The translations under genes were made by a program, and so were the position numbers. A DNA stretch of 64,000 nt from Monocercomonoides exilis (Eukaryota; Preaxostyla; Oxymonadida; Polymastigidae), in assembly GCA_001643675.2 (NCBI GenBank), contig LSRY02000026.1, positions 636,501 to 700,500 on the forward strand. The letters run 5' to 3'. The notes beneath the pieces are model-generated. The model ran no database searches. It saw nothing but the letters and a program-made list of their open reading frames with translations, and had not been told where the DNA came from. Positions 48,640 through 62,200 of the stretch are shown in pieces (within the stretch, counting starts at the first letter, position 1; each line of letters begins with the position of its first letter).

Positions 48640-48999
48640 AGTGTGTTACAAATCCGGGACATGCAACAAATCCGGGAAAGTCAGAAATTTCAGCTTTCAT
48701 AAAACTTTTCTCTCATTCATTTATTTCAAATCAAATAAAGGAACCATTTGAAGTTATAAGAATTGCTTTTTAAATATTATTGTGTTCGCAAAAACCCTTT
48801 TTCTTCAAATTTCGTGTTTGAGATAAAATATGAAGAAAAAGGGTTTTTGCGAACACAATAATATTTAAAAAGCAATTCTTATAACTTCAAATGGTTCCTT
48901 TATTTGATTTGAAATAAATGAATGAGAGAAAAGTTTTATGAAAGCTGAAATTTCTGCACTTTCCCGGATTTGTTGCATGTCCCTGATTTGTGACACACT
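48640..48999. mobile_element. nearly perfect foldback (168-bp arms, 23-bp loop)
   Basis: The left arm 48,640-48,807 is the reverse complement of 48,831-48,999 with only a handful of differences (for example AAATCCGGGA versus AAATCAGGGA at the outer end). Each arm starts with two tandem copies of ACAAATCCGGGA-type sequence. There is no coding capacity. RNA from it would form a ~168-bp hairpin. It could be a foldback or MITE transposon or a small-RNA source. Near-identity of the arms points to a young or conversion-maintained element. Confidence 0.9.
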
Positions 49000-49232
49000 A
49001 AACACTATTTTCGAAGATCTTTGTTTTTGTTTTGTTTTCAATATTGGTTTTTTATTATCACTGCAAGGTCAAAATAAAATTTTGATAATTCTCTGCTTTT
49101 AACAAAAAAACGTTTGATTATCAACACACTTGAAAACAAATAATTATGATTGCAAAAATAACCTTTGACTTCAATTTCATAAAAAATGGCATCGTAATGT
49201 TTCTAATTGTCTTAGAATATTTTCTTTAATTC

Positions 49233-49236
<4 letters not shown>

Positions 49237-49302
<66 letters not shown>
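49237..49302. repeat. poly(A) tract of 66
   Basis: An uninterrupted run of about 66 A, followed ~50 bases later by an (AT)n run. No upstream coding sequence identifies it as the tail of a retroposed copy. Confidence 0.93.
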
Positions 49303-49305
<3 letters not shown>

Positions 49306-50226
49306 ACCAAAAAGATGGTGAATAAAGGAAACAAGAATTTCAAAAATATATATATATATATATTATTTTATTTTTTGAACCAAATTCTTATGAAAATAAA
49401 ATTAAACTAATGAATATAAATTATCATCAAAAATGTCTCTTTTTGTTTTTATTTTTGCATCTCAAATTAGTTAACAAAAATACTTATGATTGCATGTGTC
49501 GAAAGATATTTCCACATTCGAATTATTTTCTTGTTTTATTGGCTTGCAATATTGAATTGCACAAGTCCACTTTTTGAATGAAACCAATTTGGATTAACAA
49601 TTTTTCCAATTAATGATTTATAATGATTTCATTTGACAATCTCGAAAGTTTGATAAAAGAATGACATTTTCCTTGACGTCCAAGATTCGATCCATTTTTT
49701 TAATAACAATTGTCATCTTGGGAAAGAACATAACTTGAAATGCCATTCAAAAATTGTTTAAAATTGCATATAAGAACAAATATTACTTAATTCCAATTTG
49801 GGTCATTCTTTTTGAAAAGTCGTAAATGTTTATTTTAAAAATGAACAAAAAAATATCAAATCATGTCTAATTTCTATTCCCACTCACGAATCGAAACAAA
49901 ATTGTGCATAAGATAATATTTTCAAGTGATAGATTCGATTCAAGTGAAGTTTCGTTGGTGCGAACAAAAATATGATCAAAATATGTAATTTTTATTCAAT
50001 GTGTAAATTTAACATTTGTGACTTAACGAAAAGAACAGCACACTTATGAAACAGATCCAACATCATTCAATTATTAACTGTTTTCGATTCATTTATATTC
50101 AACTGTTAAATTATTTCAATTCTTCTTTCCATTTCTGAAGATGATATTTAATATTTCAATGAAAAATTAAACATTTATTTATTAAAGAATAAATTATCTT
50201 AATGATCATAACCCAAAAAATAAAAA

Positions 50227-51657
50227 ATGAAAAAGGAAGTTACAAGGAAATCTTCTGCGAGTCAGCTGAAGCTGCGGGAGGCGATGCTATCATTCAAATA
50301 TCGACAATTTCGGAATTCACTGGAGCGAATGGCACATATTGTTAACGATGGAGCTGTGCGTATGGTGGATGCATGCTACAACAAAAAATACAGTAAAATT
50401 CAGATCAGGCGTGTGGTGAATGCAGATTTGCAAAGCAGATTAGTTTTTAAAATTGGAAGCCAGCTGCTATCATTGTAGAAAAAGAGCAAACAGTGCTGGA
50501 CGAAATTAAAACAGAATCACTGTCTGGAGCAAGCTTAACCATCTATAAAACGCGTGAACTGGTTTGCCAAAATATTCTTTGAAATGAATTAATAAATATT
50601 TCTAAGATTGAAAATATTGTTAATGATTTAAAACCAGAAAGCACGCCAGATGTTAATGTTTCTGCTTCCATTTCCAACGATTTCATCAAACAACATCCAG
50701 AGCTGAAGACATCAATGCCGAAAATTGTTGACGAAAACAGGCTTGCGGTATCATGCCAACAAGTTCTAAAGCCCTGGAATGATAAGCTCAATTGATTGCA
50801 TCAAACAAACAATTTTAACAACATACAGATTTCCAACGTGGATGAGTCTTCACTCAGGGTTCCAGACAGCTCCAATCGGAATGTTGTTCATCCGGCAAAT
50901 GCAAAACACTGTTTCACCAAATCTGTGGATCGAATGGCGAATTCAACACTGATTGCGGCGGTTTGAAGCTGATGGGCAATCACTTCCTTTTGTGATTCTG
51001 TGGCCAAGTCTTTAATACATGGATGATTTGAAGCCTCTTCAGTCTTCAAATCTTGAGATTTGGCCGAACAAATGCGGATGGATGGAATCTTCGATGTTCA
51101 GAAAATATGCTCCAACAATTCTCCTCTCTTCTATCAAAGAAAGAAGACAACGCATATCACTCGACGAATCCCACTGCTTGCTTCTAATCAACTCCAATGT
51201 TTCTCGAGCGAATTTGTCAATCTGGAAATTGTTCAAAAAAGAAAATGTGGATGTTGTGACATTCGTCCCTCGCAGCACACACGCCTGCCGTCCACTGGAC
51301 CGAGGCGTGTTTGCTGTTCTGAAGTCTGAGATAAGTTCACAGAATGAAGCACTTTCATCGTCGTCTTCAGCAGAAAAAAGTTCAGCTCTGGTGGAAGCTC
51401 TCCAGCATTCAATTCATTAATCGCTATCACCTTCAGTCATCAAAAGAGCTTTCAAATGTGGAGGAATGTTGAAAGACTCGTCTGGGCCAGTTCTGATGAA
51501 GCTTCCTCTATCATCGACTTATCCTCTTCATTCACATAAAATACGATTTGACTTCTACGGTAAAGAAATAACAGGAAAGAACGTGCCAAATGAGTGGAAT
51601 GATAGTTTGAAAAAGAAAAGTGAAATGGAAAATGAAAAAGAGAACATTTTGGATTAA
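50227..51657 (+). pseudogene. decayed pogo/Tigger-like DDE transposase
   Basis: Fragments in three frames follow the order of a CENP-B/pogo-type transposase. At 50,227-50,478 there is a basic N-terminal region (KKEVTRKSSASQLKLREAML). At ~50,616-50,965 (other frame, one internal TGA) are DFIKQHPELKTSMPKIVDEN and then ISNVDESSLRVPDSSN, which corresponds to the first catalytic Asp block. Near 50,975 is a third-frame DGQSLPFVILWPSL. At 51,019-51,420 are LLLINSNVSRANLSIWKLFK and PRSTHACRPLDRGVFAVLKS, the typical second block with HTS-x5-PLD-x-GVF spacing. After a stop, VIKRAFKCGGM resembles the conserved C-terminal helix. The expected second Asp reads as Asn (LLLIN). Several frameshifts and stops make it inactive. 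No flanking TIRs were located. Confidence 0.8.
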
Positions 51658-53276
51658 GAAAATGATGAAACAACGAATTTCACAAAAAAAGTCGAAAAGA
51701 AAGTTTAAAATACTTCAAGATGAGAACGATATTGCTACAGAATCATCTGATGAAACTGAGAAATGATAAGGTGAAAGAAAAAACATTCGCGAATAAGATG
51801 AAAGTTTTGTATTTTTTTGAATTTTTTTTAGAATTTTTCATTTCAAAAAATTTGGGTACTAATAAAAAAAATGGGCACTAATAATAATATGACCCTAAAG
51901 AATAATTATTGAAGTCCTGTTTTTCTCATCAAAAATTTTGATTTGAATATTTGGGGGAAAATTCGGACTTTCAAGCTTTTTATGCACAAGGCATTGAAAA
52001 ATCACTTCACTCATAACTTTGTTTCGTATTCTCAGATTTCAAAATAAAATTGATTTTCATATTCGAAAACAGGTTTCGTTGAAATTAAAACGTAAAGTTT
52101 TCTTGTTTTTCACGAATGTCAAAAAATGAATACATTTTCTATGGATTTTTTGATCACAAAAAGTTCATCTAATGTGCATAATTCTTCTATGAAAATGACT
52201 GAAGTCAAATATTTTGTCACATTTGTTTTAAATCTTGTTTTTCTGGACACTCAAATATCTGAAAGTCTGCAAAAGTTTTTTATATCTTTCATTCATCTTT
52301 TTCATTGGATTCAATAATTATTGGATAGCATCAAACATTTGAATACAAATTTTCTTTCCTTGGAGAAACATCCTTCGAAAAATCAACACACCAAAAAAAG
52401 TTATGATTTTGAAATTAATCACACATAAATCTAAAGTATGAACAAAACAAATAATAATAGTTAAATCTGAAATGAACAGACACATTTAAATAAAATAATC
52501 TCTTTTTTTTTGCTTGAATCACTTTTCATGATTTTTCTGCTTTTTCAATTTCATTTCTCCAACAAAAGAGCAATTTGTTCTGAAAAGACCAATTGCTAAG
52601 TTGTCAATGAAAAATAGAAAATGAAATCTAAAGTTGAAATAAAACAAAGTTTCTCTCTTTTCGTTGTGATTTTTGTTTGAGAAATTATCATTATTCTTCA
52701 ATCAATGTTGACGTTGCATGTTGAAAACACTTAAACCAATGTGAAATGAAAAAATTGAACTGTTGTTAAAAAAATAACGATTATTGTTTGATTTACATAA
52801 GAAGAGGTGTTTAAATACATATCAGCTTGAAAATCGAAAAATAAGAATTTCATTCAACAAAAACTTCAAATTAAAAACATTCGAAAAGATGTTGACAAAT
52901 CAATCAAAAGAACATGCAAGAAACAACTGAAAATAACTATTTATGCCTTTTAACAATTCAGAGAATCATACAAAAAACAAAACCACAAAAAACAAGCAAA
53001 TGAAAATAAAACGGTATCAAAGAAAAAACAAATATCAAAAAAACAAATATTTTAAAACCCAAAACAACAAGATCACAAAAAAAATCTGTTCTTTTAAAAA
53101 GAAATAAAAAAAAAAAAATGAATCGATATTTTCACCATCCATATCTTTTTTATCCCTCAATCATTTTGGTTTTCAACAAGTCAATGCCTGAACACACATA
53201 ATAACTCCAATCATCATTTTCAAAACAATCAGTTGTTCTTTCATTGGATCCTTTTAAAAACTTTTGTATATTGCAC
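51658..53276. other. AT-rich gene-free stretch
   Basis: No gene is visible. Near 52,405-52,425 the string GATTTTGAAATTAATCACAC resembles the right end of the 260-bp TIR elements at 13.3-14.0 kb, but I could not find its partner end. A short direct repeat (GGGTACTAATAAAAAAAAT / GGGCACTAATAATAAT) lies at about 51,855-51,890. Confidence 0.5.
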
Positions 53277-56200
53277 TTATTTTTTCAAAACACTCATCTC
53301 CTTTTTGATTGTTTCATCATCAAGTCTGCTTCCTACACATGAATAAGAAGCATTTTCATCTTCATTATCTTCCTCATCGTTTTCAAAGTCTATAGCATCA
53401 GAGACGGTCAATGTTGTTGCTCCAGCTGGAAAGTGACGAATGAAATCGCGCTTCAAAAGAGAAAGCATGGGACGAGATGACGGGTCTTGCGACAAACACA
53501 AACAAATCACATCAAACAACTGTGAGAATCTCACTCTTTCCACATCTGGCCTTTCTTTGGTGCTGATTTTATCTCCCGCCACCTCTGCTGGATACTCCCC
53601 AAACGGGATATCCAGTGTCAGACACTCCCACAACATCATCCCGATCGAAAACACCACTGACTTCTTCGTTGCCCCCATCTTCTTGTTCACCTGCAGCTCT
53701 GGTGCCTTCCACCTTAGATACTCTATTTTGTAATCTTCCTCATCCTCAAATGCAGATGATGGAAGAGAGTCATCATCATCATCACTTGCAGAAGTCACAA
53801 CTGTTGATGAAGAGATGGAGGATGAATCAGAATCATCAGAAGAGAAGTCAGAATGCATCACAATGCAGATCACCATATGCTCAGAGAACAACACAATATG
53901 CGGACTGAGATTGGAAAGTGATTGAAGAGGGTTTTCCATTTCATCAAATGAGTGAAGGGCAAGATTAGCCACCCAGAACAGGATTTGGGCAGCTGTCTGT
54001 TCCCTCTCTTGTAAACTTCCAATTGCCATCTCCTTCTTCGCATTCCTTCCATGCAGCAACATGAACAGCGAGTCACGAAGATCCACAATCAGTTTTTCAT
54101 GAGGAGATGAACAAGCCATTGCATCCACCAAGTTTGACATCGACGAAGTGGTTGGACACAGACTCTCCGATCGAACAAACGTTGAATCTGAATCTGTTGT
54201 TGAAGTTGATGAAATTGATGGTGATGGTGTTCTCTTTCTTGTCTCTTCTTCTTCTTCATCAACCTTCTCCAACATCCATTGAGGAATCTTGTCTGAATCT
54301 CTTCCAAGGATGTATTCAGTCGATCCACTTTCAGAGAGAAGATGCTCAGATGATTCTGAATGTCCCAAACTTTTCGCATACACTCTCTTCTTTATCCTCT
54401 CTTCATTCTTCTTTTCTGCTTCCCTCTCTGCCCTCCTCCATTGCTCCTCTGGTGACATCTCCATCGTCACCATCTCAAATGCCTTCGGATCCTTTCTGAT
54501 GTTATCGTTCACAATCTCTCTCAAGTCTTCTGCTTCATTCTTCACCTTCTTCCATCTGACGATTGAAATTACTGCAATAATAAGAATGACAAACAGAACA
54601 ATTCCCATAACAATCACAATAATAGGCCAAAATGATTTTCCATCTTTTCCTCCTTCAACAATCCTTTCATCTCCTTTTCCAGCATTTTCACTCCTGTTCT
54701 TCACAATAAATCGCTCTGTTGATGAATGAGAATCTGATTTCCCAAACACAATCCACACACTCACTTCTGTCTCTTCTCTCACTTTCTCCCATTCCAAACA
54801 TGAAATAACTGAGTGAATCTCATTCTCTGACACAAACCCTTCTTCTTCAATCCCCTTTCTCACAATCTCCTCTTCATCCCCATTTTTCATACTCATCTTC
54901 ACTGACAAATCACATGGCAGAAGCAGCTTTCCATGAATCATCAACTCCACATCCCCATTTGGATGAGAAACATTCTTCACCTCTTCCAAAATGGGGATGA
55001 AAAATGATGATCCTCTTTCAGCTGCTATCCCTCCCAATTCGCATCCCTCATCCAATATCCACAATGATGTGTTTTTCTCTATTCCATCACCCCCTTTCAC
55101 ACTCACAACATCCAACTCCCCATTCCCTTCACAAATCACATTCCTTCTGGCTGATGGATATCCCTCGATCGATGGGTTGTTGTTCTCAAACTTTCCATTT
55201 TCAATCTTCACACTCGCTCCACTCACCCACAACCCACCTGCCTTGCTATTTCTGATTGTTGTTTCCCTCATCTCCACTTTGCTCTTCTCAACATCAACCA
55301 ATGACTCATTCCATTTGCATAATCCCTCTTTTCTATTGTTTTCTTCATTGACTATTTCATCTTCTCTTTCTCCATCAAACACACATGCCTCAATCCTCAC
55401 ATTCTTGGAATTCCTGATCTGCATCATGCTTCCCTTATCAACTGAATTCAAACACTTTCCGAATGAGCTGTTAAGCACACTCACCTCTTGCTCAGCATCT
55501 TCCATCCCAATCACACACCCCTTTGACATCACAGTCACATTCACAACTCCCATCTCTTTCATCTCAACTTTCGCTTTCCCTCCAACACTCACAACATCCC
55601 CCTCACATTTGATGTTCGATATTCTTGATTCAACAATTATCACATTCGATTCTTCACAAAATAAAAGAACTGATATTGTTGAAAAAATATCTCTGAATGT
55701 TGAATCAAATATCTTCAGCCCCCCACTTTCCACACTCACAACTGAACTGTTCAACTTCATTTCCTCAACTGTTGTTGTTGGAGAAGAGAAGAATTCACAT
55801 TCTTGTATTTTTGTCATTCCATTCTTCACCTTCATGAGACAATTGTGAGTTGACTCAAATCCATCTTCAAACTGGAATGAGCATCTCTCCACTGAACATT
55901 CATTCACAAACTCCATCACACAATCCTTCTCACCTGATTTCTCAATCTTGCAGTTCAACCGAACAACCCCCTGTGTCTTTTTCAATGAGTTCACAACCAG
56001 ATCTCCAATCACACACTCCTTCCTCACAAACCCTTCTCCATCAATCAGAATCCCATTCATCACCCCTTCCTGGATGTGCTCAACCCCACAGTTGATGCTG
56101 GAACAAGGGTTGCTCTGTGCTCCACACCCCCTCCCATCACTCCCTCTCCCACTCACAAACACCTGTGCCGAATAATAGAATGTGATCAGCGGAATCAGAT

Positions 56201-59200
56201 CAACATCTCCCTCGCTCAAAACATCCCTCCCACAGATCGAGTTGTTCGAGTTCAGTGACTCCTGGTTGTAGTTCAGTGCAAACAGTGTTTCGTTGATCTG
56301 GTGAGCAATCGAGTGGCATCTGACAAACACGTCTTTCCCCACATGTGCCTCATTCATCACAAACAGAATGTTCACAATCTTGAAATTCAGAGGCGGAATC
56401 GGACTTTCATTTCCATAATTCGCATGTGGGTCAGACCCATCAATGAACAGCCCTCCTCCACACCCTGTCTCACTCGAGCACTTGCACATCGAAAATGAGC
56501 TTCCATTCACTTTCAACACCGACTCCCCACTCTTCAGCACCACTCTCATCCCCCCTCCTTCATCACTCAAACCACTCTTGCAACTCGACATCGAACACTC
56601 ATCCATCACACACTCCACCCCATCCTCAAATGATCCCACATCAACAATACTCGCTCCAATCCCTTCGTTTGTGATGTTCGCAAATGAACACCCAACAATC
56701 CTCAGAACTGGTCTGTTCCCATTTGAAAATACCTTCTTTTCTCCATTCATCTGGGTTTCCTCCTCAATCATCGAAATCAGGCTTCTTTCTGTCACATCAG
56801 CAAATGAGATGTTCACATTCTGAAGTGTCACCTCACCTGCACTTGGTCTGAACGCAATCAACCCTTTCAACTCTGAAATCAAACTCAACGAACATCTCTC
56901 AATCACAACACTCCCCCCATTCACTCTCATCACACAATATCCAAAACTTTCTGCCACCCCTCTCCCTGGCCCAAATGAACAATCTGACACTGACAATAAT
57001 GTGTTTGTTCCAGAGGATTTAATCAACACTTCATGATGGGTTGTGATGGCTGGCTTGGTGAATGACACATTCACAAATGACAGACTCACATTCGAGGAGA
57101 TCATTGAACCATCGTGCAGATCATTCTCATCTTCATCACTGATCGTCACCCCTGTCCCTTTCTTTGTCCCTTCAATCACCACTTTTGGTGAATCTGAAAT
57201 TGATGATGAAAACGATATGGAATGGCTCAGCAGCCCTGATCCCACAATGGCAATATGTGTTTCTCCTCCTCCAAGTGTTGGATATCGAAGTGATATCAAG
57301 TGGTCAATCGATGAGCATGGTGCCTCGGAATACCCACACCCACTGAAGTCTCCTCCTTTCTCTCGAGAAACAAACCCATCCCCACTCCAGTTCCTCCACA
57401 AATACACAACCAGCGGAATCACATATCCCTCCTCTCCTGTCGTCTTCCTCTCCCATCCACACAATTCATCCAACGATCCCAACTCCTCTAAACTCATCTC
57501 CCATTTCAGGTGCTCCTCATTCACAATCTCGCTCAGATCCCATCCTGAAACAAACACATTCTTCCCTTTCCAGGCATTGCATCCCTCAAATTCCATCCCT
57601 TCAAGAACAAATGTTCCCATCTCATCTGCCAGCTTCACAAACATCCCTCCTCCCATTCCTCTCCCTCCTTCCTCAACATCCTCTCTTGGCACTTCACACC
57701 CAGATAATTTCACATTTTTCATTTCCAACCTCCCTCCTTTTCCCACTGATATCTTCATCCCTCCCCCTTTCATCCCACTCCCCCCTGAACACACTGATGA
57801 CAAATTGCATCCTTCAATATTCACAATCCCATTCACACCCATCTCCACATTCAAACATCCTCCTCCTCCTCCTCCACTCCCACCAACAACTTCCACTCCA
57901 CTCATTCGGCTGCTATTCATCTCCAATTCAACTCCATTCGAAACAACAATTGGCGATTTCCCACTCATTCTCACTCCCCCTTCCATCACAAATCCATTCA
58001 CAATCAGCCCTCCTCCCTCAACACATATCACATTGTATCCAATCACTTCATCATTGACAAATGAGACTGAACAGCTCGTGATTGTGATGGTTGATGATGA
58101 TGAGGAGGAGTGGATAAATCCACTTCTCTTCCCATTCATTTCTTCATTCAGCACAAATGCCAAATGTCTCATCTCAAATGATTTTGAACATTCAATAAGG
58201 TTATTCTGAGTTATCGATCCTTCATCCCTCACAACCACCCTCATCCCTTCTTCTTTCCCACACACACGAACCTCAAATGAAACCACTTTCATCTCGTTCT
58301 TTATCCATGATTCTGAGATAACTTCAATTTCATTCACATTGATGCTCGCTCTCTTCCCAACACAATAGTCAATCGTCAAACACCCAAACTCCTCAAACCC
58401 ACAATGGCTCTGATCCAGTGCCCTCTCTCCTCTCCCATCAACTCCCAACTTCGAGCCAATTGAACACAAATACACAAACAGCGGAATCACTTCCCCTTCT
58501 CTCCCATCCTCACTTCCACACAACTTCAACACATCTGATGGAATCACACCAAAATCAAAAAATGAAAATGAGCTCCCATTCACTTTCCACTCCAACAACA
58601 CTCCTCCACCACATTCAACAAACACATCCTTCCCATATCGAGCTTTGTTATCCTCTCCAAACACAAACAAACCCTCTCTTCCTGATTCCATTTTCATTGA
58701 ACCATCCCTGCTCTCCATCACAATCATCATTCCTCCACCTCTCCCTTCTCTCCTCCCATCTGAACTCTCCCCTGAACCCTTCGCCTCACACCCATCAATC
58801 ACACAACTCCCATTCACAACAACACTCCCTTCCCCCTTCACAACAACACTCATCCCTCCTCCTCTTCCACCAACACACCTGCACCCCTTCACAACACACG
58901 ACTCAATCACAATTATCCCATTCTTCCCCTCATCTCTCTCTGCTCCAACCACTCCACTCACCCATCCTCCATCTCCACTTCTCTTCTCAATGTTGTTCAC
59001 CTCGCATCCACAAAACACAACTGATTCCACCCCTTCACCAAACTCAATCACTGAATGTTCTCCAAATCTCAAGGTCTCTGTGATCACCAATCCCTCCACT
59101 TTCACTTTTCCCCCAATCACATTCACAAAACAATATCCAATGGAATTCTCAGATGAACAAACAACAGAACAGTCAGTGAGTGCGAGGAGTGTGGAGTTGG

Positions 59201-62200
59201 ATGAAATCAGAGATGATGATGATGCACCAGACAGAACAGATGGAACACTGAACTTGATGTTTCTCACTGAACATTTGCTCAACACCTCAATCAGACAAGA
59301 TGACTCAAAATTCTCTGGTGCTTTCACCTTAATCTCTATCCCTTTTGTCACACATGAAATCTCCCATTCACAGCCATCTGTCATTCCAACTGCCTCAGCA
59401 AGCACATATCCTGAATCCAATTCGATCTTCTTGTTTGTGTCTGCATATCTCACTTGCGCTGCATGGGTGATGGTTGCACACGGATAATAGTCAAACCCAC
59501 AGAACCACGAGTCGTATCCACCCAGTCCATTCTCTTTCGCCTTCCCCACATGTGCTGCACTGGGATATGAATCCAAAAACACATTCAGTGGAAACAGCCC
59601 CATTGTTGTGTCACTCCGATCATATCCCTCAAGCTCATTGTATTTTGAATTGTCATGTTGGACATTCAGCGTTGAGGAGCTTATTCCCCAGCTCGCTGAA
59701 TCGCTCCCATTCACAAACACATAATTCCCTCCCAACGAGGCAGAACACCCTGAAAAGTCAACTGACACAATCGAGAAGTCAATCGAGTTGTCAGCCAGAT
59801 ACAGCATCATCCCTCCTCCATATTTGCCACTTGTGCATCTCTTGAATGTTGATGAAACAACCTGAAGCTTGCTCGTATCTGTTTCCATCTCAACCTTGAT
59901 CCCTCCACCACTGCCATCCTCACACTCACAATCCTCAATTGTCACATTCTGAACAATAAATGTCTCCCCTTCCTTTACACTCTTTGCCACAACCACCCCA
60001 TCTCCTTCAATCAACTTCACATTCCTCACAGACACATTCTTCAACATGCTCTCTCCAGATGAAGTGGCTGTCAAAAACAGGTAAGATGAGGAGGATGAAA
60101 AAGGAGATAAAACAGGTTCAGATAACAATGATTGAGAAATATTCATATCTTTGATCTCCACATCAACCATCGACAGCTGTAACAGCGACACCACAAACAC
60201 TGATGAAGACATCACATAGCCTCCAGTTTTACTCGTGATGATCACAACATCCTCCAATGAAAGTGACCCACTCCCATCAGACACCACAGCCACACTCGGT
60301 GAAGTTTCTGAAATTGAATTGCAATCAACCTTCAAGTGACTCATTCCCAAATAACCTGTTGACACGCTGAACAGAGGTCTAGTTGATGAAAGAGATTTCA
60401 TTTCAATAACACTCTTATCTTTGCCTCTCCCAATGACTGAAATCTTCTTTGTTCCGATATCAATCGTTGTTGCCTCACTTTGATGATTCCCTTCCAGCAG
60501 TGCGATTGTCAAGCTAATCTGCACCTCGCACATCTCAAATCCCTTCTTCATTGTCAGACAAGGATATGTGGTATTTGCCCCACAAAGCGGAGTTGCATCA
60601 CTCCCATTCACAGAAACATAAATAGTCTTATCCTTCAGCCAATCTTTCTTTTCTGTATGCTGAAATTCCCAACTCCCTGAATAATAATAGTTGTATTTGT
60701 AACACACTCTTCTGTCGTTTGGATTAGTAGTTAAACAATCCAAAAACGGATTTGAACTTAAGTGTGCACTAAAATAGTCCAAATAGCTCACATCATGCCC
60801 ATATGGAGTGGAAGTTGTTTTGCACTTGCAGTCGTGAAAGAAAAGAAAAATACAATAAATTGCATCTTCTGGAATTGTTTGTTTGCCATTTTCCAGAAGG
60901 AATCCCCCGCCATCTTGTCTGGCAGAGCAGGATATAAACTGAATGCTCCTCATTTTGAATGTAGCTGGCACACCATAGCAACGCATGCCTCCGCCAACTG
61001 TGTTAGTAACTGAGCAAAAAGTGAAATTACAGTCAAACATGCATGCATTCTCCCCATTCCAATTCTCTGATCCAATGCAATCTGTTCCCAAAACATCAAA
61101 ATTGTAAAGATTTAACCCTCCTCCATAGCTATTTGCTATGCAGTTCTGGAATTTACATCCACTAATCACAACACACGTTGAAATCGAATAAAAGAACGCC
61201 CCACCCCCATATTGGTACAGAGCGGTACAATTATTAATTGAATTATTCTCGATTTTAACTTCTTTTATATATGCGCACATTATTCCCCCACCGCAACTGT
61301 GTGCAGTACAATCATTGAATATGCAATTCGAAATACGCACTGAGGCTGATGATTGGTTGCACATACAAATTGCCCCTCCACTCGAAGCACCATCTTCCCA
61401 TGTACTTTCTGTTCCTGTTGTTTTCGATCCATTCCATTCACACCAAATAAATGTATTCGCTCCATTTTCTGTTTCATTTTGTCTGTCTGTTTTCAATGGT
61501 GCCTCTGAAGTTCCTTCACATACAACATTTCTTGTCCGACAACACCCAATGAATGAGGTGTTTGAGGCAGTCAAAGAGGCATAGAGGTTGTTGAGGGAAT
61601 GAACAATTCCTCCATCATAAACATCACAGACTGATGAAAATGAGCAACTGTTCATCAGACATGCGCTTTGGGTTGACATTGTGGTTGAAGGTGAACATAC
61701 CTCATTTGCTGTTGAGATGTTGAAAAATGATAGTTGTGAAAGTGAAACCAGAGAGATGGATGATGAAGAGAGAAATGGGGTTGAAGAAGTGCGAAAAGAT
61801 GAAAAATGGGAAGAGCAAATAGAAACAATGTCATTTTTTGAAAATTTCCCTTCCAACGTTTTTGATGAAAACAGAGAAGGTATTATCTGTTCAGTCAAGG
61901 TTGAGGTTGAAGGCAATCTGAGTGAAATGTTGGTGAATAATCCACAGCTCCCACAAAAATCAAAGGGGGGCATCTCCCTCTCAACTCCAATCACACATCC
62001 ACTCAACTCAACAAAACTTCCATCCGATGCCCTGAGCACACTCTCCCCACCGATTTCCCTCAACCCCAACAAATTCAGTTTCATTGATGAATTGACCAGG
62101 ACAAGACATCCCTCAACCCCACTTCCATCGCACACACCCTCCTTTCCCCACATTTTCCACTCATCACAAAAACTCCATTTTTGAACTTTCTCGATCCTTC

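Larger units (their letters stand above)
48219..50226. other. AT-rich gene-free stretch with foldback and poly(A)
   Basis: No gene is visible. It contains the foldback at 48,640-48,999, the 66-A run, a short (AT)n at about 49,348-49,364, and otherwise unstructured AT-rich sequence. Confidence 0.6.

Noticed and set aside
49237-49302. Poly(A) run as the tail of a LINE or processed pseudogene
   Set aside because: No coding remnant or target duplication could be seen upstream; kept only as a repeat.
57043-58209. 388-codon plus-strand frame opposite the intact receptor gene
   Set aside because: Shadow of the beta-helix repeats; the same antisense frame in the other arm has a different length and the sense frame carries signal peptide, TM helix and motifs.
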